A stretch of 64,000 nucleotides of DNA from Laburnicola sp. R22_1 (GCA_014281115.1 JACONQ010000006.1:744001-808000), one strand, 5' to 3'; shown: positions 1-12,277, counted from the stretch's first letter. Program-made: numbers and translations. The notes: a model not told the origin generated them from the letters alone.

Positions 1-1730
1 TTAACTACGTTCTACCTGCCACTATATTATCTAATTCTTCCTCTTATACTTTAGATCGATTTTTAAACTTATTAGTTCTATTACTATTATTAGCTTCCTC
101 TATTAGCTGCTTTTGTAGGCGACTACGTGGTTGTTTTATAACTAGCATTGCCTTAGCATCTTAAGCTACTCCTAATACCTTTAGCGTGCTATACACGTAT
201 TTACCCTCTAATTAGACTCTCTTTTCTTTAGTTCTTTTTTTTATAACTAGAGTATCTAATCCTTCTCTTCTAGCTACTAACAAAGTAGAACTAGCTTAGC
301 ATTCTGTATTTCTACTATGCGGGTTACTTAGTTAACATAGCGCTTTGCCTCTAATAGAAGCCCTAGTACTTTTATAAGCACAGTATTAAGTCGCACATTT
401 AATTTGCAAAACTTAGTACTATTTAGAGGCGAGCTTTTTAGTAGGACAAAGTCTAGATTACCTTATTCTATTAGTGTGCGTGACTTTGAGGCTCGTTGTA
501 GGTCTAATAAGGGTAGCTGCTTTAGAAACTTCCCTAGATCTAAAGAGATTAGGCCAGCTCCTCTCTATCTACCTAGAATATTATTAACTATAATAGCCTT
601 CTTACAAGCCCTTTTAAATATCCGCACCTATTCTTAATATAAGATACGCTGCTAGCTAAGTTAGAAGACTTAGTTAGTCTTAGATGCGTGCACACGCTTA
701 AATGCAAAGAACACCCTAATATTAAGTAGTTAAAGAATATGCGAGCAATGCGGCGGCATAATAAGAAGATTAATATTATTCTCTATATAGTGCGCAATAA
801 AATTAGCTTAAATATAGCTCCTATAGCTATTTGCAATTAAAACTTGTTAATAGATAACCCTTTCCTTACGCGATAATAGCTTAAATATCTTAACTAGCTA
901 ATATAGACTAAGCGCATTTAATATCTAGCTATTCTTACTAACTTCCTAGTGCTAGTTAATAGGTGCTTTAGGTAGAATCTAGCTTATATTAAGGTTCTAG
1001 CCCTTAAAGATAAAGAGCAGTAGGAGAGCTTAACTAGTAGCATTAATGCATTTAATATTAGTTACCCACTTCTACTTCCCTTCTATAACCTTATTCTTCT
1101 AGTTATAGTTAATATGAATAAGTACGCGCGTTATCTAGCTCTCTCTAACCCTAAAACCTAACTTGTCTATATTCTACACGTCTTAAAGTTTATATAAATA
1201 CTTATTAAATAGCGCAGCAATAGTATTAAACTAGCCTTTTACTACCTTAAACATGGCTCTATTAAATTACGCGTTGTCTAGCTAGCAGGCATAGATACCT
1301 TATATTATAGGATAGCGATTTAGGAAGCGATACATCTATTTATAGCTAATAGGTATAGTTATTTTAGTAATAGCTTTAGACTTAGAGTTGCGTTAAACGC
1401 GACGCACGCGCAGCAATTTTGCTATCTCTAGTAATAATAATAGTAAAAGAGGCGTTCTAGCTATAGTATAACGTGTAATCTATCTAATTAATAATTTCTC
1501 TTCTATAATTAAGAGGATTTGTTAGTGTACAGCGGCCTGTAAGTGTAATTGTCCTCTAGCTATCCTCTAGCTTAAAGTATAACGCGAAACTTTAAAGTGC
1601 GCAGCAGCAGCGTATAGTCTAGAGAAGTCTCCTTTTTTAATTGCTTAGATTGCATCTTGTATCTTAGATTCGTTTTAAGTCTCCTTAGAGCTTTTTCTAT
1701 AGTCTATAGTAAAAGTTATAGGGTTGCGAA
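1..1730. other. RIP-degraded sequence, probable old coding relic, unidentified
   Basis: This stretch is AT-rich but keeps more GC than its right neighbour. It contains translatable tracts interrupted by TAG/TAA codons, for example on the plus strand around 1,080-1,430. Such stops at expected Gln or Trp positions are typical of RIP. I could not assign the tracts to a family. The open frame at 404-637 has no recognisable domain and I do not call it a gene. Confidence 0.4.
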
Positions 1731-4700
1731 GTAGGTAGGTCTAACTTAGACAGTGCAAATTCCTATACAGTGCAAATTCCCATATGGTACGTTACTAAAA
1801 GTATACTTAAAAAACTAAAAAACTACTATTTTTTAAAACTATAGCTATTAAGTTCTAAATTTATATATAGTTAGGTTACCTAGTAAATAACCTTATATAA
1901 AAATTATAGACTATAGGATTACGTAATAGAAAAGTTATAGGGCCTTAAACAAAATTAAAAATTAAAAATTAAAAATATATTAAACATACATGTAATATTG
2001 TACTTTTTAACCTTAAAATTAAGATTCCGCTTCTAGCTATATGATAATACTATTTAGAATTAATTAGATTGTTATATTATACTACTATAGCTAAAAATTA
2101 GAAAAGTAAATAATCTAAAATAAAAAATAGTTTTAGGAAATAACCTACACATACAATTTGTACATATATAGGTTTGTTATATACCTAAACTATACTATAA
2201 TATAAAAAAATTTAGTATCGTAATAAAAAAGTTATTTACATTTCTAAAGAGATCTTAAAAATGTCCTATGTTTAAGGCTAAAAAACCTTTTAACGCTAAT
2301 TAGTTAGCATTATGTAAGTATACTTTATTAAACTGACTAACTTTCTCTATTATATATAAAAATTCTATAATGTTTTTATTACTAAATAGGTATATTATTA
2401 CATTTTAAAAAAGGTATAAAAAAGTTATTCTTTTTTGTCACCCCACTGTATATTAGTAGTAGTAGCGCGAAACTATAGCGTATACTCTTTAGCAAAAATA
2501 AGTACTTCTTTAAGAATAATATTAATACCTAAATAGATAGTAGCGCGTAGAGTAATAGTAGGGGCTTTATCTAGAACAACCTTAATAATATAGTAATAGA
2601 GCAATAAACATGTATCTAGTATATATTACTCTTATCCTACTTATAAGCATAATAGTATATACCTATTAATATATTAACTTATATTATTTGCAACAATTAG
2701 AATAGTAAAGAAAGAATAAATAACTATAGCATTACCGCGCTAAAGTTTTATCCCTCTCTTAAAGTTCTAAGTAGCCTCTTTGTAAAAACTTTACATATAG
2801 AAGCTGCGCACGCTAAGACCGCTAAGCTTACTTAGCAGTTTAAACGTGCTTTTTTTATAATTACCTTTTATACAATCTTTTTAATTACTAAGTAGAGGAC
2901 TCTGCTATTTTTATTATATTATTTAAGATAAAAGCCTTTGTTATTCTACCCCCAGGTAGATAATTTAACAATACACACATACCTTTTATAGAAGGTAATA
3001 TACTGCCTTATTATACAGGTATGCTTATTACGCAAATAGTTAAAAGACTAATAGCCTTCCTTATAGCATATAAAAGACTTTTTACTCTTATATAAATATT
3101 GTTTAATTAGAATCTAAATTGCGATAATAATAGTATAAATTGTCTATAAAATTCTTATTTATTAGGGTCTAGTAATCTTTCTCTTTATATACAAATGTTA
3201 TATTTATAATTAGTGTAGTGTATATTAGCCTATTATAAGTACTAATTAAATTAGCAATTAATTACAACTTAAACTAACGCATAGAAATTAGCAAATAGAG
3301 CTTTATAGGTAGGCTTAGGAGTAAACATAGTTTACTCTAGCTGTAGTTATTAATAGTATACTTATATAATAGTAGTATAGAGAGAAATTCCTCTAGTAAA
3401 GTCTATACCTAATACTCTCTATATAAGGGTAAGCCTCTTAATTATTGTCTCTAGAACTTTGTGTAGACCTTTATTAGAGTTATTATAGTCTAGTTTATCT
3501 AATACTAGTTATAGTTAATAGTAGTATTAAAGTAACTATTAAGTGCGTTATATAAGCACTTCTATAATTATCTAAAGTAAATAGTATAGAGGTAATACTA
3601 TGCCGCACAGCTAGTAAAGGTATCTAGAAAAATATCTAGATATTAATCCTTAGTAATATCTAGACGTCTGTATAGATCTATAAAGATCCTAGTTTTATTT
3701 ACTAAAATATTATATAGAGTTCTAGTGTAGTTATTATCCTTAATATATACCTTTTAAAATTAAATTATCTTATTAGCTGGAATTCTCTAAGTAGGTAGAT
3801 TATGCTTAGATAAAAGCTTATATAGATTAAATTATATTATAGGCTTAGTTTATATAAATTAGTATAGTGCCTATAATTCGCATTTAACTAGTAGTAGTTC
3901 TATTCTATATAGCGTTTAATAATTACAAGTAGGTAGATAAAATAGTAGTTAGATACTATATATAAAGAGTAGTGGTTTATTTAGTTATTTGTATAAATAA
4001 AATTATCCTTAGTACTTATATAAAAGTTCTCTTAAGATATTTATAAGAATCTATAGCTGTATAGGTACTTATAATAGTAGTAGCTTACTTTATTTAAATT
4101 TATGCAATAGCCTAACTAGCTTAGGTATTATTAAAATTAGCTTTAGTATTTGCGTATAAGGGGTTAAGTAAGCTAGTAAAGATAGTAATATATAAGTAAT
4201 ATCTATATTACTTTAGGCTACTTTATATAATTTACTAGCACTTATAGCTTTAGTATCTATTCTTAGTATAATGCCCTTCTCTTTTAGGACTACAATAAGC
4301 TCTCTCCTAAACATATAGTTTAACTTTAAAAATAGTATTCTTTCTATCCTTTAAAGTCTTTCTAGAATAATTCTAAAAAAGCTGTCCCTTTTTAGTATAA
4401 TATATAATAATTAGTAATAGTATATACTACGTACAATTACATTTCTAATAAAGAGAAATTATCTACTAAATTAATCTTATCCTTCTAGTGTTTAGGTTTT
4501 ATTTTCTTCCGTAGTGTTGCCTCTAATATTTCTATTCCTTTAGTATACTTATTATATAGTCTAGTATATTTAAGCATATTAGTATTATCTTATAAAGTAA
4601 AGGCAGTGAAAGTAGGGGCTTTATACAATGTAGTAGTAGGGGTAGTTATTATATAACTAGTTTGTTTAATAGATTAGTTATATAGAGGATTACGCTTTAT

Positions 4701-5510
4701 TAGATTTTAGTATTATCTAACTATATATTTATATAGTTACTAGTAGTATACTTAGTATACTATCTTCTTTTAAATCTTATATAGTAGTAATATCTACTTA
4801 CTAACTTAATAAAAGAGTTAATCTGCTATCCTTATAGATAAGAATAGGTTTTATACATCTTATATAATTGCTTCCTTTATTTTATATAGTAGTAATAGTT
4901 ACTTACTAACTCTATAAAGGTTTATTTTGCTATTTTCTTATATATGAAGGATAAGGTATAACAAAACAAATTATATAGCTAATAATAACTTATATAATTT
5001 ATCTTCACTCTTACTAATTTATAGTTAAAGGTTAGTTAACTACTAATTAGTGTTAAATAGGCTCTATAGCTAGCTATATAGATATTAATATCTAATACTT
5101 TATACTAGTAAGTGTGAAGAGTGTATATAATAATTATATAAGAAAAAGAAATAATGTAATAGAACTAACTTAATATTAATTACTTATCTCTAAAAAGTGT
5201 ATAAATAGAAAGGAGAAGATCTTACAACGTATAGACTACGGCGTATAGGCATTATATAATCCCTATATAATACTATTATATAATAATATTAAAACCTTAA
5301 CTCTCTTAGTTGCTCTTGCCCGTACGGTGTACGGATAATTATACTTACTTTAAGTATACTATTAATATACTTAATACTAAACTAAAACTTTTATTTAAAG
5401 AAGTAGTAACTTAAAAGGCCATAAAAAAGTATAAGAAATACTAGTAATTTAATACTTATAGTTACTTTATATATAGCAAAAAAATTAAAGTTAAAATATT
5501 AAAAAGGTAG
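1731..5510. other. AT-rich RIP-degraded stretch, no gene seen
   Basis: Stops occur at high density in all frames. The only structure I can assign is a partial F2 repeat near 2,450-2,977. The rest (about 2,980-5,510) shows low-complexity TA-rich sequence and no open frame worth calling. Confidence 0.6.
2450..2977 (+). repeat. F2 retroposon-like repeat, 3' half, mutated
   Basis: This matches the 3' half of the full-length F2 copy at 47,369-48,505. Shared landmarks include the stretch before 2,700, the GCTAAGACCGCTAAGCT-type segment near 2,813-2,830, the AAGTAGAGGACTCTGCT stem-loop near 2,890-2,906 and the terminal AGGTAGATAATTTAAC near 2,955-2,970. Differences are mostly C/T or G/A. No target duplication was identified. 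Confidence 0.6.
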
Positions 5511-5950
5511 TTAGCTATAATTAGGAAAACTTATAGTGTCACTATATATAACTATTACTAGAAGAGCAGATGTTAGCTGCGGGAGCGGCACTATTAAATT
5601 TAGCAGTCCTTTTATTTTAATTTCCCTTCTTATTTCTATCACCGCTTTGCCCACATCTGTTGCTTCCCTCGCGGCTGCCTGTGCTTCTTTCCCTGTATTG
5701 ATGTTCTGCTGTATAGCTGTGGCGGACAGTTGGGTGGATTCGGTGATGGTCCTAGATTCGTTTTTGAGGTTATTGAGTGTCTGCGAACTGTTCGCCGCGG
5801 TCGTCGCTTCGGTTGGGACGATCCTAAGGATGTCGCTTATGGTGCTGAGGTCGGGGATGAATGGCACCGTGCTGTGAATGATGGTCTTTATAAGGTCTGC
5901 GGGTCCGGGCCAGCTATTGGCGCGCTCGCTACAGCCCAGTGTCTTGAAGG
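5511..5950 (-). pseudogene. Host gene relic, 3' part (left of the Tc1 insertion)
   Basis: This is the downstream half of a minus-strand gene that the Tc1/mariner element at 5,953-7,432 cut in two. It is open from the insertion point to the end at 5,511. The product is polar and Ala/Thr/Gln-rich, suggesting helix or coiled coil, with a segment beginning FKTLGCSERANSWPGP next to the insertion. When the element and one TA are left out, the frame runs on from the right-hand half at 7,435-7,828. Base composition is much less AT-rich than the flanks. I do not recognise the family. The open frame seems to start at 6,107, but everything above 5,950 is transposon sequence read in a non-transposase frame. 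Confidence 0.55.
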
Positions 5951-5952
5951 TA

Positions 5953-7432
5953 CGGAGGTGCCTTTCAAAAGTTCTGTCTGCCAAGGAAAGCCACAACGCC
6001 ACCAAAACGCCACATATTGCTAATCTATCTAACTCGCTTTTCTCCTCTCCCTTCAAGGTACTTATTGCCACCTTTAAGCTTAATAATCTTAGGGATATAT
6101 TTAACAATACGCTTAATCCAAGCTTGTATCTTTAATTAAGGGAGGTCTCGCCAGCATCTCTCCCACGCCTTAATACCCTCTGCTCTTAATTAAGGAGCTC
6201 CCTTCTTTGTAGTCTCTCTCTTTATATAGAACCAGCATGGCTTAATGCAGTTGCAGTCTGGTAAGTTGCCACACTAGAGCAACTTTGTGACCTTGTACAG
6301 ACTGTACACTATATCCTGATAGTGGTGTGCATGCGCAGGTGCCTTATCCTCTATCACCACAGTCTGTGGCCTATCCTTTATACACTCCTGCGCGAAGGGC
6401 AGAAGCTTAGGGATAAGAACGCACGTCTGGTATCGCCACCAATTAATGCCTCCACCAGAGCTGCGTACGAGCTTGCCATTCTTGGCTGTCCATTTCTATT
6501 GAGGTTTCTTGCCTGGCTTATTGCGTAGTCCTGTCCTCCTTATAGCTGTGTTCAGCTCCCACTTATCTCGTATTAAAGGCTCGAGCTCAGCGTTCAGCTC
6601 ACTAATCCTTTGAGCAGCTATCTGCTTCTCTACCTTAGTCTCTGGCTTGTAGACATAGCAAGGACCCTTCTTGTTGTACGTAAAGCAGCCCCAGAACATG
6701 AACTTAGAGTATCCCTTCTATCTCTTACGTATACAGCTCTTAACTACGCGCTCCTCAGGTCTCCTCTATATTCTGTATCCACCACGGCGATGACTAAGAA
6801 CGATAGAAGTCTTATCTGTCTATATAACGTTCTTCCAATCCTTAAGCGTCCAAGTAACGTGCTCAAGCGCCCACTTTAATCTCTCAGTCCTTATCTTCTG
6901 TGTCAACCCAGGCTTCCTTGTTAGCTTTGTCTTGTGGTATCCAGCCTCTCTTAAGACTCGCCAGACAGTAGTAGCTAAGAGATCTATCCCTCGTAGACTA
7001 AGCCCACTAGCTACGTTAGCGCAGGTCTTTTCACGTCTATATCTGTCGCGGCATACTTGTTGTAATACCTCCTCCTTGACCTCCTGCGTCTGTTTAGATG
7101 GGCGCCCAGAGCGAGGAGCGTCTTGAACGTGGTGTGGGAGGATCTTAAGAGGCAGAACGTTGGGCTCGAAGCCAGCAGCAATAGCTTAGCTGTAGATACG
7201 ATTAATTGTGCGTGGTTTGATGCTAGTAAGCTCTAAGACTTGAGAGGTTGACTTGCCAACAGATGGTGATTTGAGAGTAACAACAAGAGTACGCGTATAC
7301 ACGTTAGTATTGGGGGCCATGGTTGATCAGAAGAGAGATCAGATTGCTCCTATCTCAAGTATTTTAGTGCCAAGAGCTGGGCGTTGTGGTGGCGCTTTTA
7401 GCGTCAGACAGAACTTTTGAAAGGCACCTCCG
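5953..7432 (-). mobile_element. Tc1/mariner-type DNA transposon, 1,480 bp
   Basis: Perfect 28-bp terminal inverted repeats lie at 5,953-5,980 and 7,405-7,432, each starting CGGAGGTGCC from the outside. TA dinucleotides flank them at 5,951-5,952 and 7,433-7,434, the target duplication expected of Tc1/mariner. The interior carries a minus-strand transposase relic. The element lies inside a host gene relic whose two halves rejoin in frame when it is removed. Confidence 0.92.
6025..7320 (-). pseudogene. Tc1/mariner transposase relic
   Basis: Starting at the ATG at 7,320, the minus strand gives an N-terminal helix-turn-helix region, then a DDE-type catalytic domain. Landmarks are the MFWGCFTYNKKGPCYV segment beginning at 6,699, typical of fungal Tc1 transposases, then VIEDKAPAHAH around 6,330-6,360, and a DCNCIKPCW segment near 6,245. 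The C terminus ends at the TAG at 6,025-6,027. In-frame stops interrupt it at several places, including after NVI and YRI where family members have Trp, and shortly after IYS near 7,190 where Gln is likely. This is the pattern left by RIP. It cannot encode an active enzyme as it stands. Confidence 0.85.
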
Positions 7433-7434
7433 TA

Positions 7435-7828
7435 TGTGCTGAGGCGTGTAGCGTGCTCGCGGATTTGGGTTGGCCAGGTCAACTCCTGAGGCCATTGCGC
7501 TGCCATAGCTCCCTAGTCGCGGTGGGCGCCTGGGTGCTGGCTGTTCAACTGGGGTCTGAAGTGAGCATTTTCCGCGCAAATTCATCTAAGGTCGCCACGC
7601 TGATCGGTACCTCAGCGAGTTGCGCAAACGATTTGACGAAGCCACTACTTGGACGTTTCATCGGGGATCGGGAATCATTTTTGCCGATGGTGATGACTCC
7701 GGCTCTAAAGAATTCCCTTTCCTTTCGGTGAAATTACCGGTCCTTCAATCCCAAACACCGGACGTTGCCACTAATACCTTCTGGAACACCAAGTGAGGTG
7801 TGCCTAGAAGCTGCGCCTCTTAACTAAG
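7435..7828 (-). pseudogene. Host gene relic, 5' part (right of the Tc1 insertion)
   Basis: This is the upstream half of the gene continued at 5,511-5,950. One minus-strand frame gives a coherent protein from about 7,828, including LGVPEGISGNVRC, EREFFRAGVITIGKNDSR and MKRPSSGFVKSFAQLAEVP. It enters the left half in frame across the TA target site. The frame has a TAA near 7,735 and two TGA codons, in PS*TAS and RS*PGQ. A C-to-T change in CAA or CGA would explain all three, although an intron in this stretch cannot be excluded. Family not recognised. Confidence 0.5.
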
Positions 7829-7859
7829 GGCCCTATAGGAAATTAGTCTAGACACACTT

Positions 7860-8000
7860 TATTATGATTTTCTATAATATGTATAAAATAGCTAGCGTTA
7901 TCTAACTTTAAGTTATAATTATTCTAGCCACTTCTTTAGAGTTAATGTATAATATTACGTAATTCTATGCTGGCTATTTAACTAACTACTATATTACGTA

Positions 8001-8078
<78 letters not shown>

Positions 8079-8160
8079 TAATCTAACTATTGTATTTAAC
8101 TTTTTTATATAATAGATTTTTTTATAGCTAGTAATTAGACTATAAACTACTTCTAAGAAT
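7860..8160. repeat. F3 repeat with (TAA)25 tract
   Basis: A conserved block (7,880-8,002) contains two copies of ATTACGTAAT about 40 bp apart. It is followed by an uninterrupted TAA run at 8,003-8,077 and a second conserved block. The same arrangement, reversed, is at 16,225-16,440 and 46,806-46,945. A related tract is at 26,018-26,049. Confidence 0.7.
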
Positions 8161-8186
8161 TTTAATATTACTATCTATTCTTTATA

Positions 8187-10057
8187 ATATACTTTACACT
8201 TAAGTTAATTATTCTATTAAGTTAATTACTTTACTAAGACTCTACTAAAACATACTATTAGTAATAGTATAACGCGATGCCTTAACTATATAATAAACTA
8301 CTAGCATTAAAAGAAGCGCGTATATAGCTTATAATCCAGACTATTAAATAAGATGCAACACTCTCTTAGCGACGTGCTGTAGCCCTCTATAATGTCTCTT
8401 AAAGTATACTTAGCAACCAACGCGCCAGAAAGATATTTAGACGCAATTGCACACCTAACAAAATAAGACTTACTATAAGAGAGGAGTAGGTAATTATGCA
8501 GCATATACTTAATTTAGATGCGCGAGGATTTTCGCCCTGGCTTAATGCTATAAATGATATGGCTGATTCTTTACTAGCTGCACGCTACTATAAGCTAGTT
8601 AGCTAGAGGTGGCCTTATGACTTTGTTAAGCGCTAGCTAAAGCTTTAAGTTAAGTTTAATTAAAAGTACGACTATAAGAGAGTTCTCTAGAAGGATTCTA
8701 AGGTAATATAAGGCTGGTTCCAGCTTGTAGAGAATATAAAGGCCAAGTATAATATTCTAGATAAGGACACCTATAATTTCGACGAGTCTGGCTTTATAAT
8801 GGGCATAATATTAACTAGAGTGGTAGTTATATGCTCTAAGTATTAAGGACAGCTAAAGTAGATGTAGTAGGGCAATAGGGAGTAGATAATAGTTATCTAA
8901 GGCATTAATGCAATAGGGTGGTGGATTCTACCCTTTATTATCTTTGGGGGCAAGCACCACCTCTCCGCCTAGTATAAGGAGAAGGATCTACCTTATAATT
9001 GGGTTATTATAGTCTCTAAGAATGGCTAGATAATAAATAAGCTTAGTCTATAATAGCTAAAGCACTTTAATAAGCATATAAAGAGGCGTACTACTAGTAG
9101 AGTATGTTTGCTTATTATTAATAGCTACAAAAGTTACAACTCGCTTAAATTCTAGGATTATTATAAAAAGAGTAATACTATTACTCTCTATATGCCTTTA
9201 TATTTATCGCACCTCTTACAGCCACTTAATATGGGTTGTTTTGCGCTGTTAAAGAAGGCGTATAGGCGCTAAGCTAAGAATCTAATGCGTAACCACATTA
9301 TGCACATCACTAAAATCGAGTTTCTATCTTACTTTATTGCTGCTTTTAAGGCTTTAATTACTAAAAGTAATATTAAAGAAGGCTTTTAAGGTGCTGGCCT
9401 AGTGCCCTATAACCTAGAAGTTGTAATATTGCAGCTTAATATTCGCCTGTATACGCCTTCACTTTGTACTATTCGCAATAGTATATAGAAGTTATAAACT
9501 CCGCGAAATAGTATAAAACTTAGGTCGCAATTAATGCTAGTTAAGCAGAGGATTTAAAGGCATGTAGATAGTTCCCTAACTTATATAGTTAAGGCGGTGG
9601 AAAAGCTTATTAAAGGCGCTAAGCTAATAGGACATTTTTTAGTATTAATGACTAAACGCAATACTAAACTTTAAGCTACTAATAAGGCCGCTATATAATA
9701 TAAATTGTATAAAAGAAAGCGAGTACAGCGTAAAGGAGTCCTTATAGCTAAAGAGGGCTAGTGGTTAGCCACTCTAAAGGAGTTTGGGGCGCGCAGTAAT
9801 AGGCAAAAGGCGAAGAAGAGGGTGCGCGCTAATAGAGGCGAATCTGCTTAATAGCGCTGTAGACGCTGCGGCAAGCCTAGGCATAATAAAACAACCTATA
9901 GACAGCCTATAGAAGTAGATTCTAAATAGATTAGCCTATTTAGACTATTAAAAATAGTTTGTGTTAACTCTATACTATTGTGAATAGTATAGAACTTAGT
10001 GGGGTCTTAGTAAAGTAATTAACTTAATAGAATGATCGACTCGAGTGCAAAGTATGT
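8187..10057 (+). mobile_element. Pogo/Fot1-like DNA transposon A, copy 1, 1,871 bp, heavily RIP-mutated
   Basis: The ends match element A at 20,379-24,349: the left end starts ATATACTTTACACT, the mutated form of ACGTACTTTGCACT, and the right end finishes CTCGAGTGCAAAGTATGT. TA target duplications are at 8,185-8,186 and 10,058-10,059. Its length is exactly that of the other copy once nested element B is removed. Where I compared the two, they differ by substitutions, mostly C/T and G/A, and not by indels. Confidence 0.9.
8277..9929 (+). pseudogene. Pogo/Fot1-like transposase relic (copy 1)
   Basis: The frame runs 1,653 bp (550 codons plus stop) from the ATG at 8,277 to the TAG at 9,927. The order is an N-terminal DNA-binding region, a DDE_1-type catalytic core and a C-terminal CCHC-like zinc knuckle with RCGKPGHNKTTC-type spacing. 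The first catalytic region reads NFDESGF near 8,777-8,797, so the first Asp is kept here although it is Asn in copy 2. Many Gln and Trp codons have become TAG or TAA. No function remains. The copy at 20,507-24,259 is less mutated and more readable. Confidence 0.85.
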
Positions 10058-10479
10058 TATACTCTTTCTACTACTACTTACTTTTACTTTAATTATTTTT
10101 AACTACTTCTCTTACTTATTATTATTATATATTTATATAATATTAACTACTATAAAAAGCTTGTCATATTATAGCTATATATACACACTCTAGTAATATA
10201 TATAAAATATTTTCTTCTTCTCTAATAGGCGCCTACTACTATATTTTATTTTATTCTTTAGACTTACTAGTAAAATAATAGTAAAATACTATTATTATTT
10301 TCTATAAAGATTACTATATTTCTACCTAGGCCTCTTTTTTTAAAAAAAATAACTTAGTATTTAAAATTTAAAATTATATAAAAATTATATATAGTCTAAA
10401 TAAATTAATAAGTATAACTGCTAGAATAGTATAATTAATCTAGGTCTCTAGTAGTCTTACTTATGAAACTATATTTTAT

Positions 10480-10605
10480 TATAGTTTTATTATAACTAAG
10501 AGGTTTCTAATAAAAGTATTATAATAATAGCATATATTTCTTCTACTATTATTAATATAAAAAAGCGTTTTAAGGTATTATTAATAAAAAGAGGTTTAAT
10601 ATTTC
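10480..10605 (+). repeat. F5 hairpin repeat, mutated copy
   Basis: This is colinear with the less mutated copy at 26,510-26,605. It has AACTAAGAGGTTTCTAATAA at the left, a central imperfect inverted repeat around a pyrimidine-rich loop, and AAAGCGTTTTAAGGT at the right. Related copies are at 15,310-15,425, 17,165-17,285 and 19,200-19,430. Confidence 0.55.
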
Positions 10606-10639
10606 ATTATAAGTAGACTAAATAGCTAATATTATCTAG

Positions 10640-10790
10640 CTGCCAAGATCTGCTTAGTGAGTTTAAATGCGCTTTTTTATAATTATCTTTTTATACTATT
10701 TTTATTTACTAAGTAGAGGGCTTTGCTTTTTTATTATATTATTTAAGATAAAAGCCTTTATTGTGCTATCTCTAGATAGTTAATTTATTA
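10640..10790 (+). repeat. F2 3'-end fragment
   Basis: Contains the F2 terminal landmarks: a GTTTAAATGCGC segment (10,662-10,673), the AAGTAGAGGGCTTTGCTT stem-loop, ATTTAAGATAAAAGCC, and a mutated TAGATAGTTAATTTA terminus. Confidence 0.55.
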
Positions 10791-10956
10791 TATTATCTAG
10801 CTAGTTATTTATACTAGTTTTAAATTCTCTAGTAACTATCTAACTATAAGTATTAGATAATCTAAACTTAGTCTTAGAATACTAAAAACTTGTTATATTA
10901 CTATATATAATAAAGAGTTAAATTTAAAAAACTTAGTAGTATATATATTAAAGAAA

Positions 10957-12236
10957 CCCTCCTAGGCAAAAGTATAAACTGCCTCTACTTATTAGTTTTT
11001 AAGTGGCCTCACAGCGTTTAATGACTGCTTTTTTTATTATATTACTAGCGCCTATATAATATAATATTATATATAAGCGCTAAGCTTTAGAACTAGAGCG
11101 CATTAAAGTTTTTCTAATATCTCCCCCTAGCTTCTAAGACAACTAATCCTATAATAATAACATCCTAACTTGCTTGCCTACCTACTATATTACTAGATAA
11201 TTAATATTACCTTATAATCTGTTGCTGCGTTATAAGACTATTAACTACTTAGAACCTCTACTTTGCTTTACTACTATAATATACAATAAATTACGCGCGT
11301 ACTTTCTACTCCTAACACTAAATAGCACCCTACTATCCTCTACTAATAACTTATTAACCTTTAGTATACTTCCTTAGCGTTAGCCTTACTTTACTTATCT
11401 TTTATAGAAATTCTATAGTATAAGTATATATATTTATATATGCCTAACGCCTCTTATAGTTATTCTATATAAATTCTACTCTAATAATTACGCTATAGCT
11501 TCTCTAGGTTATATAGCCTTATTTTATTCTTTTAGAGCCTCTTATAACCTTTGCCTATCCCTTTCTATTACCTTTAACAATATATTTAGTAATCCTTACT
11601 AATATAGCTAAGTACAAGGTAGCTAAACTAGTAAAAAGTAGGCTATAAGTTAAATTCTATATATATAGTCCCTATATACTTATGAAGGTAGTAGAACTCT
11701 AATAAACTAGCTAAAGTAATCTATTTGCTCTACTACTTATATCCTACTACTATATAGATAGTAATATTAGGTGTTTAACCTTTACAATACTAATTCTAGC
11801 TAGCTTTATTATTATTATTCTATTTCTTATTATATATATATATACACGTGTAACTACCTACCTAGTAGTAATAGTATTATTAGGATAAGAAATAGCTATG
11901 CATATTAGATTATAACCCTAAGGTCTTACGCAATAATATACTCTATATATATGGGTAAATAAATACTTAATATATCTAGTTGCGAATTTTTATACTTTAT
12001 GCGTATACTACGTTATATTCTTATCTTTAACTTTAAATCTAGTATCTATAGACTATAGTACACTATAATTAACTACCTTATTAGTATAAAGGGCCAAGTT
12101 GCATGTGCTAATAAATAGTCCCTAGTCTAACCTATCTTACTACTTTACCTTTTTTTAATGCGTTTTTAGCACACTTATAGATATCCCTTATAGTGTTATA
12201 CTATATACTAAAAGGTCTGCGACGTTTCTCTTCCTA
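10957..12236 (+). repeat. F1 retroposon-like repeat, copy 1
   Basis: Colinear with the F1 copies at 17,636-18,867 and 29,109-37,428. Shared landmarks are CTAGGCAAAAGTATAAACTG at the left, AAGCGCTAAGCTTTAGAACT near 11,074-11,093, GCTAATAAATAGTCCCTA near 12,107-12,124 and AAAAGGTCTGCGACGTTTC near the right end. It has no sustained open frame, so coding capacity is unknown. A convincing target duplication was not found for this copy. Confidence 0.7.
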
Positions 12237-12277
12237 ATATAGTAGATTTTAATTATAATTTTATACTCTAATATTAC

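Larger units (their letters stand above)
10058..10950. other. AT-rich RIP-degraded stretch with short repeat relics
   Basis: No open frame is supportable here. I can place an F5 hairpin repeat at about 10,480-10,605 and an F2 3'-end fragment at about 10,640-10,790. The remainder is TA-rich and unassigned. Confidence 0.6.

Noticed and set aside
404..637. 77-codon open frame in degraded DNA
   Set aside because: No domain, no intron signals, and it lies in sequence dominated by RIP-type stops. A chance open stretch is the simpler explanation.
5536..6135. Plus-strand open frames of 85-113 codons over the split host gene and transposon end
   Set aside because: They are antisense shadows of the minus-strand host gene relic and the Tc1 end.
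7364..7585. Minus-strand 73-codon open frame bridging host DNA and transposon end
   Set aside because: It crosses the TIR junction in a frame that does not continue in the left half of the host gene.
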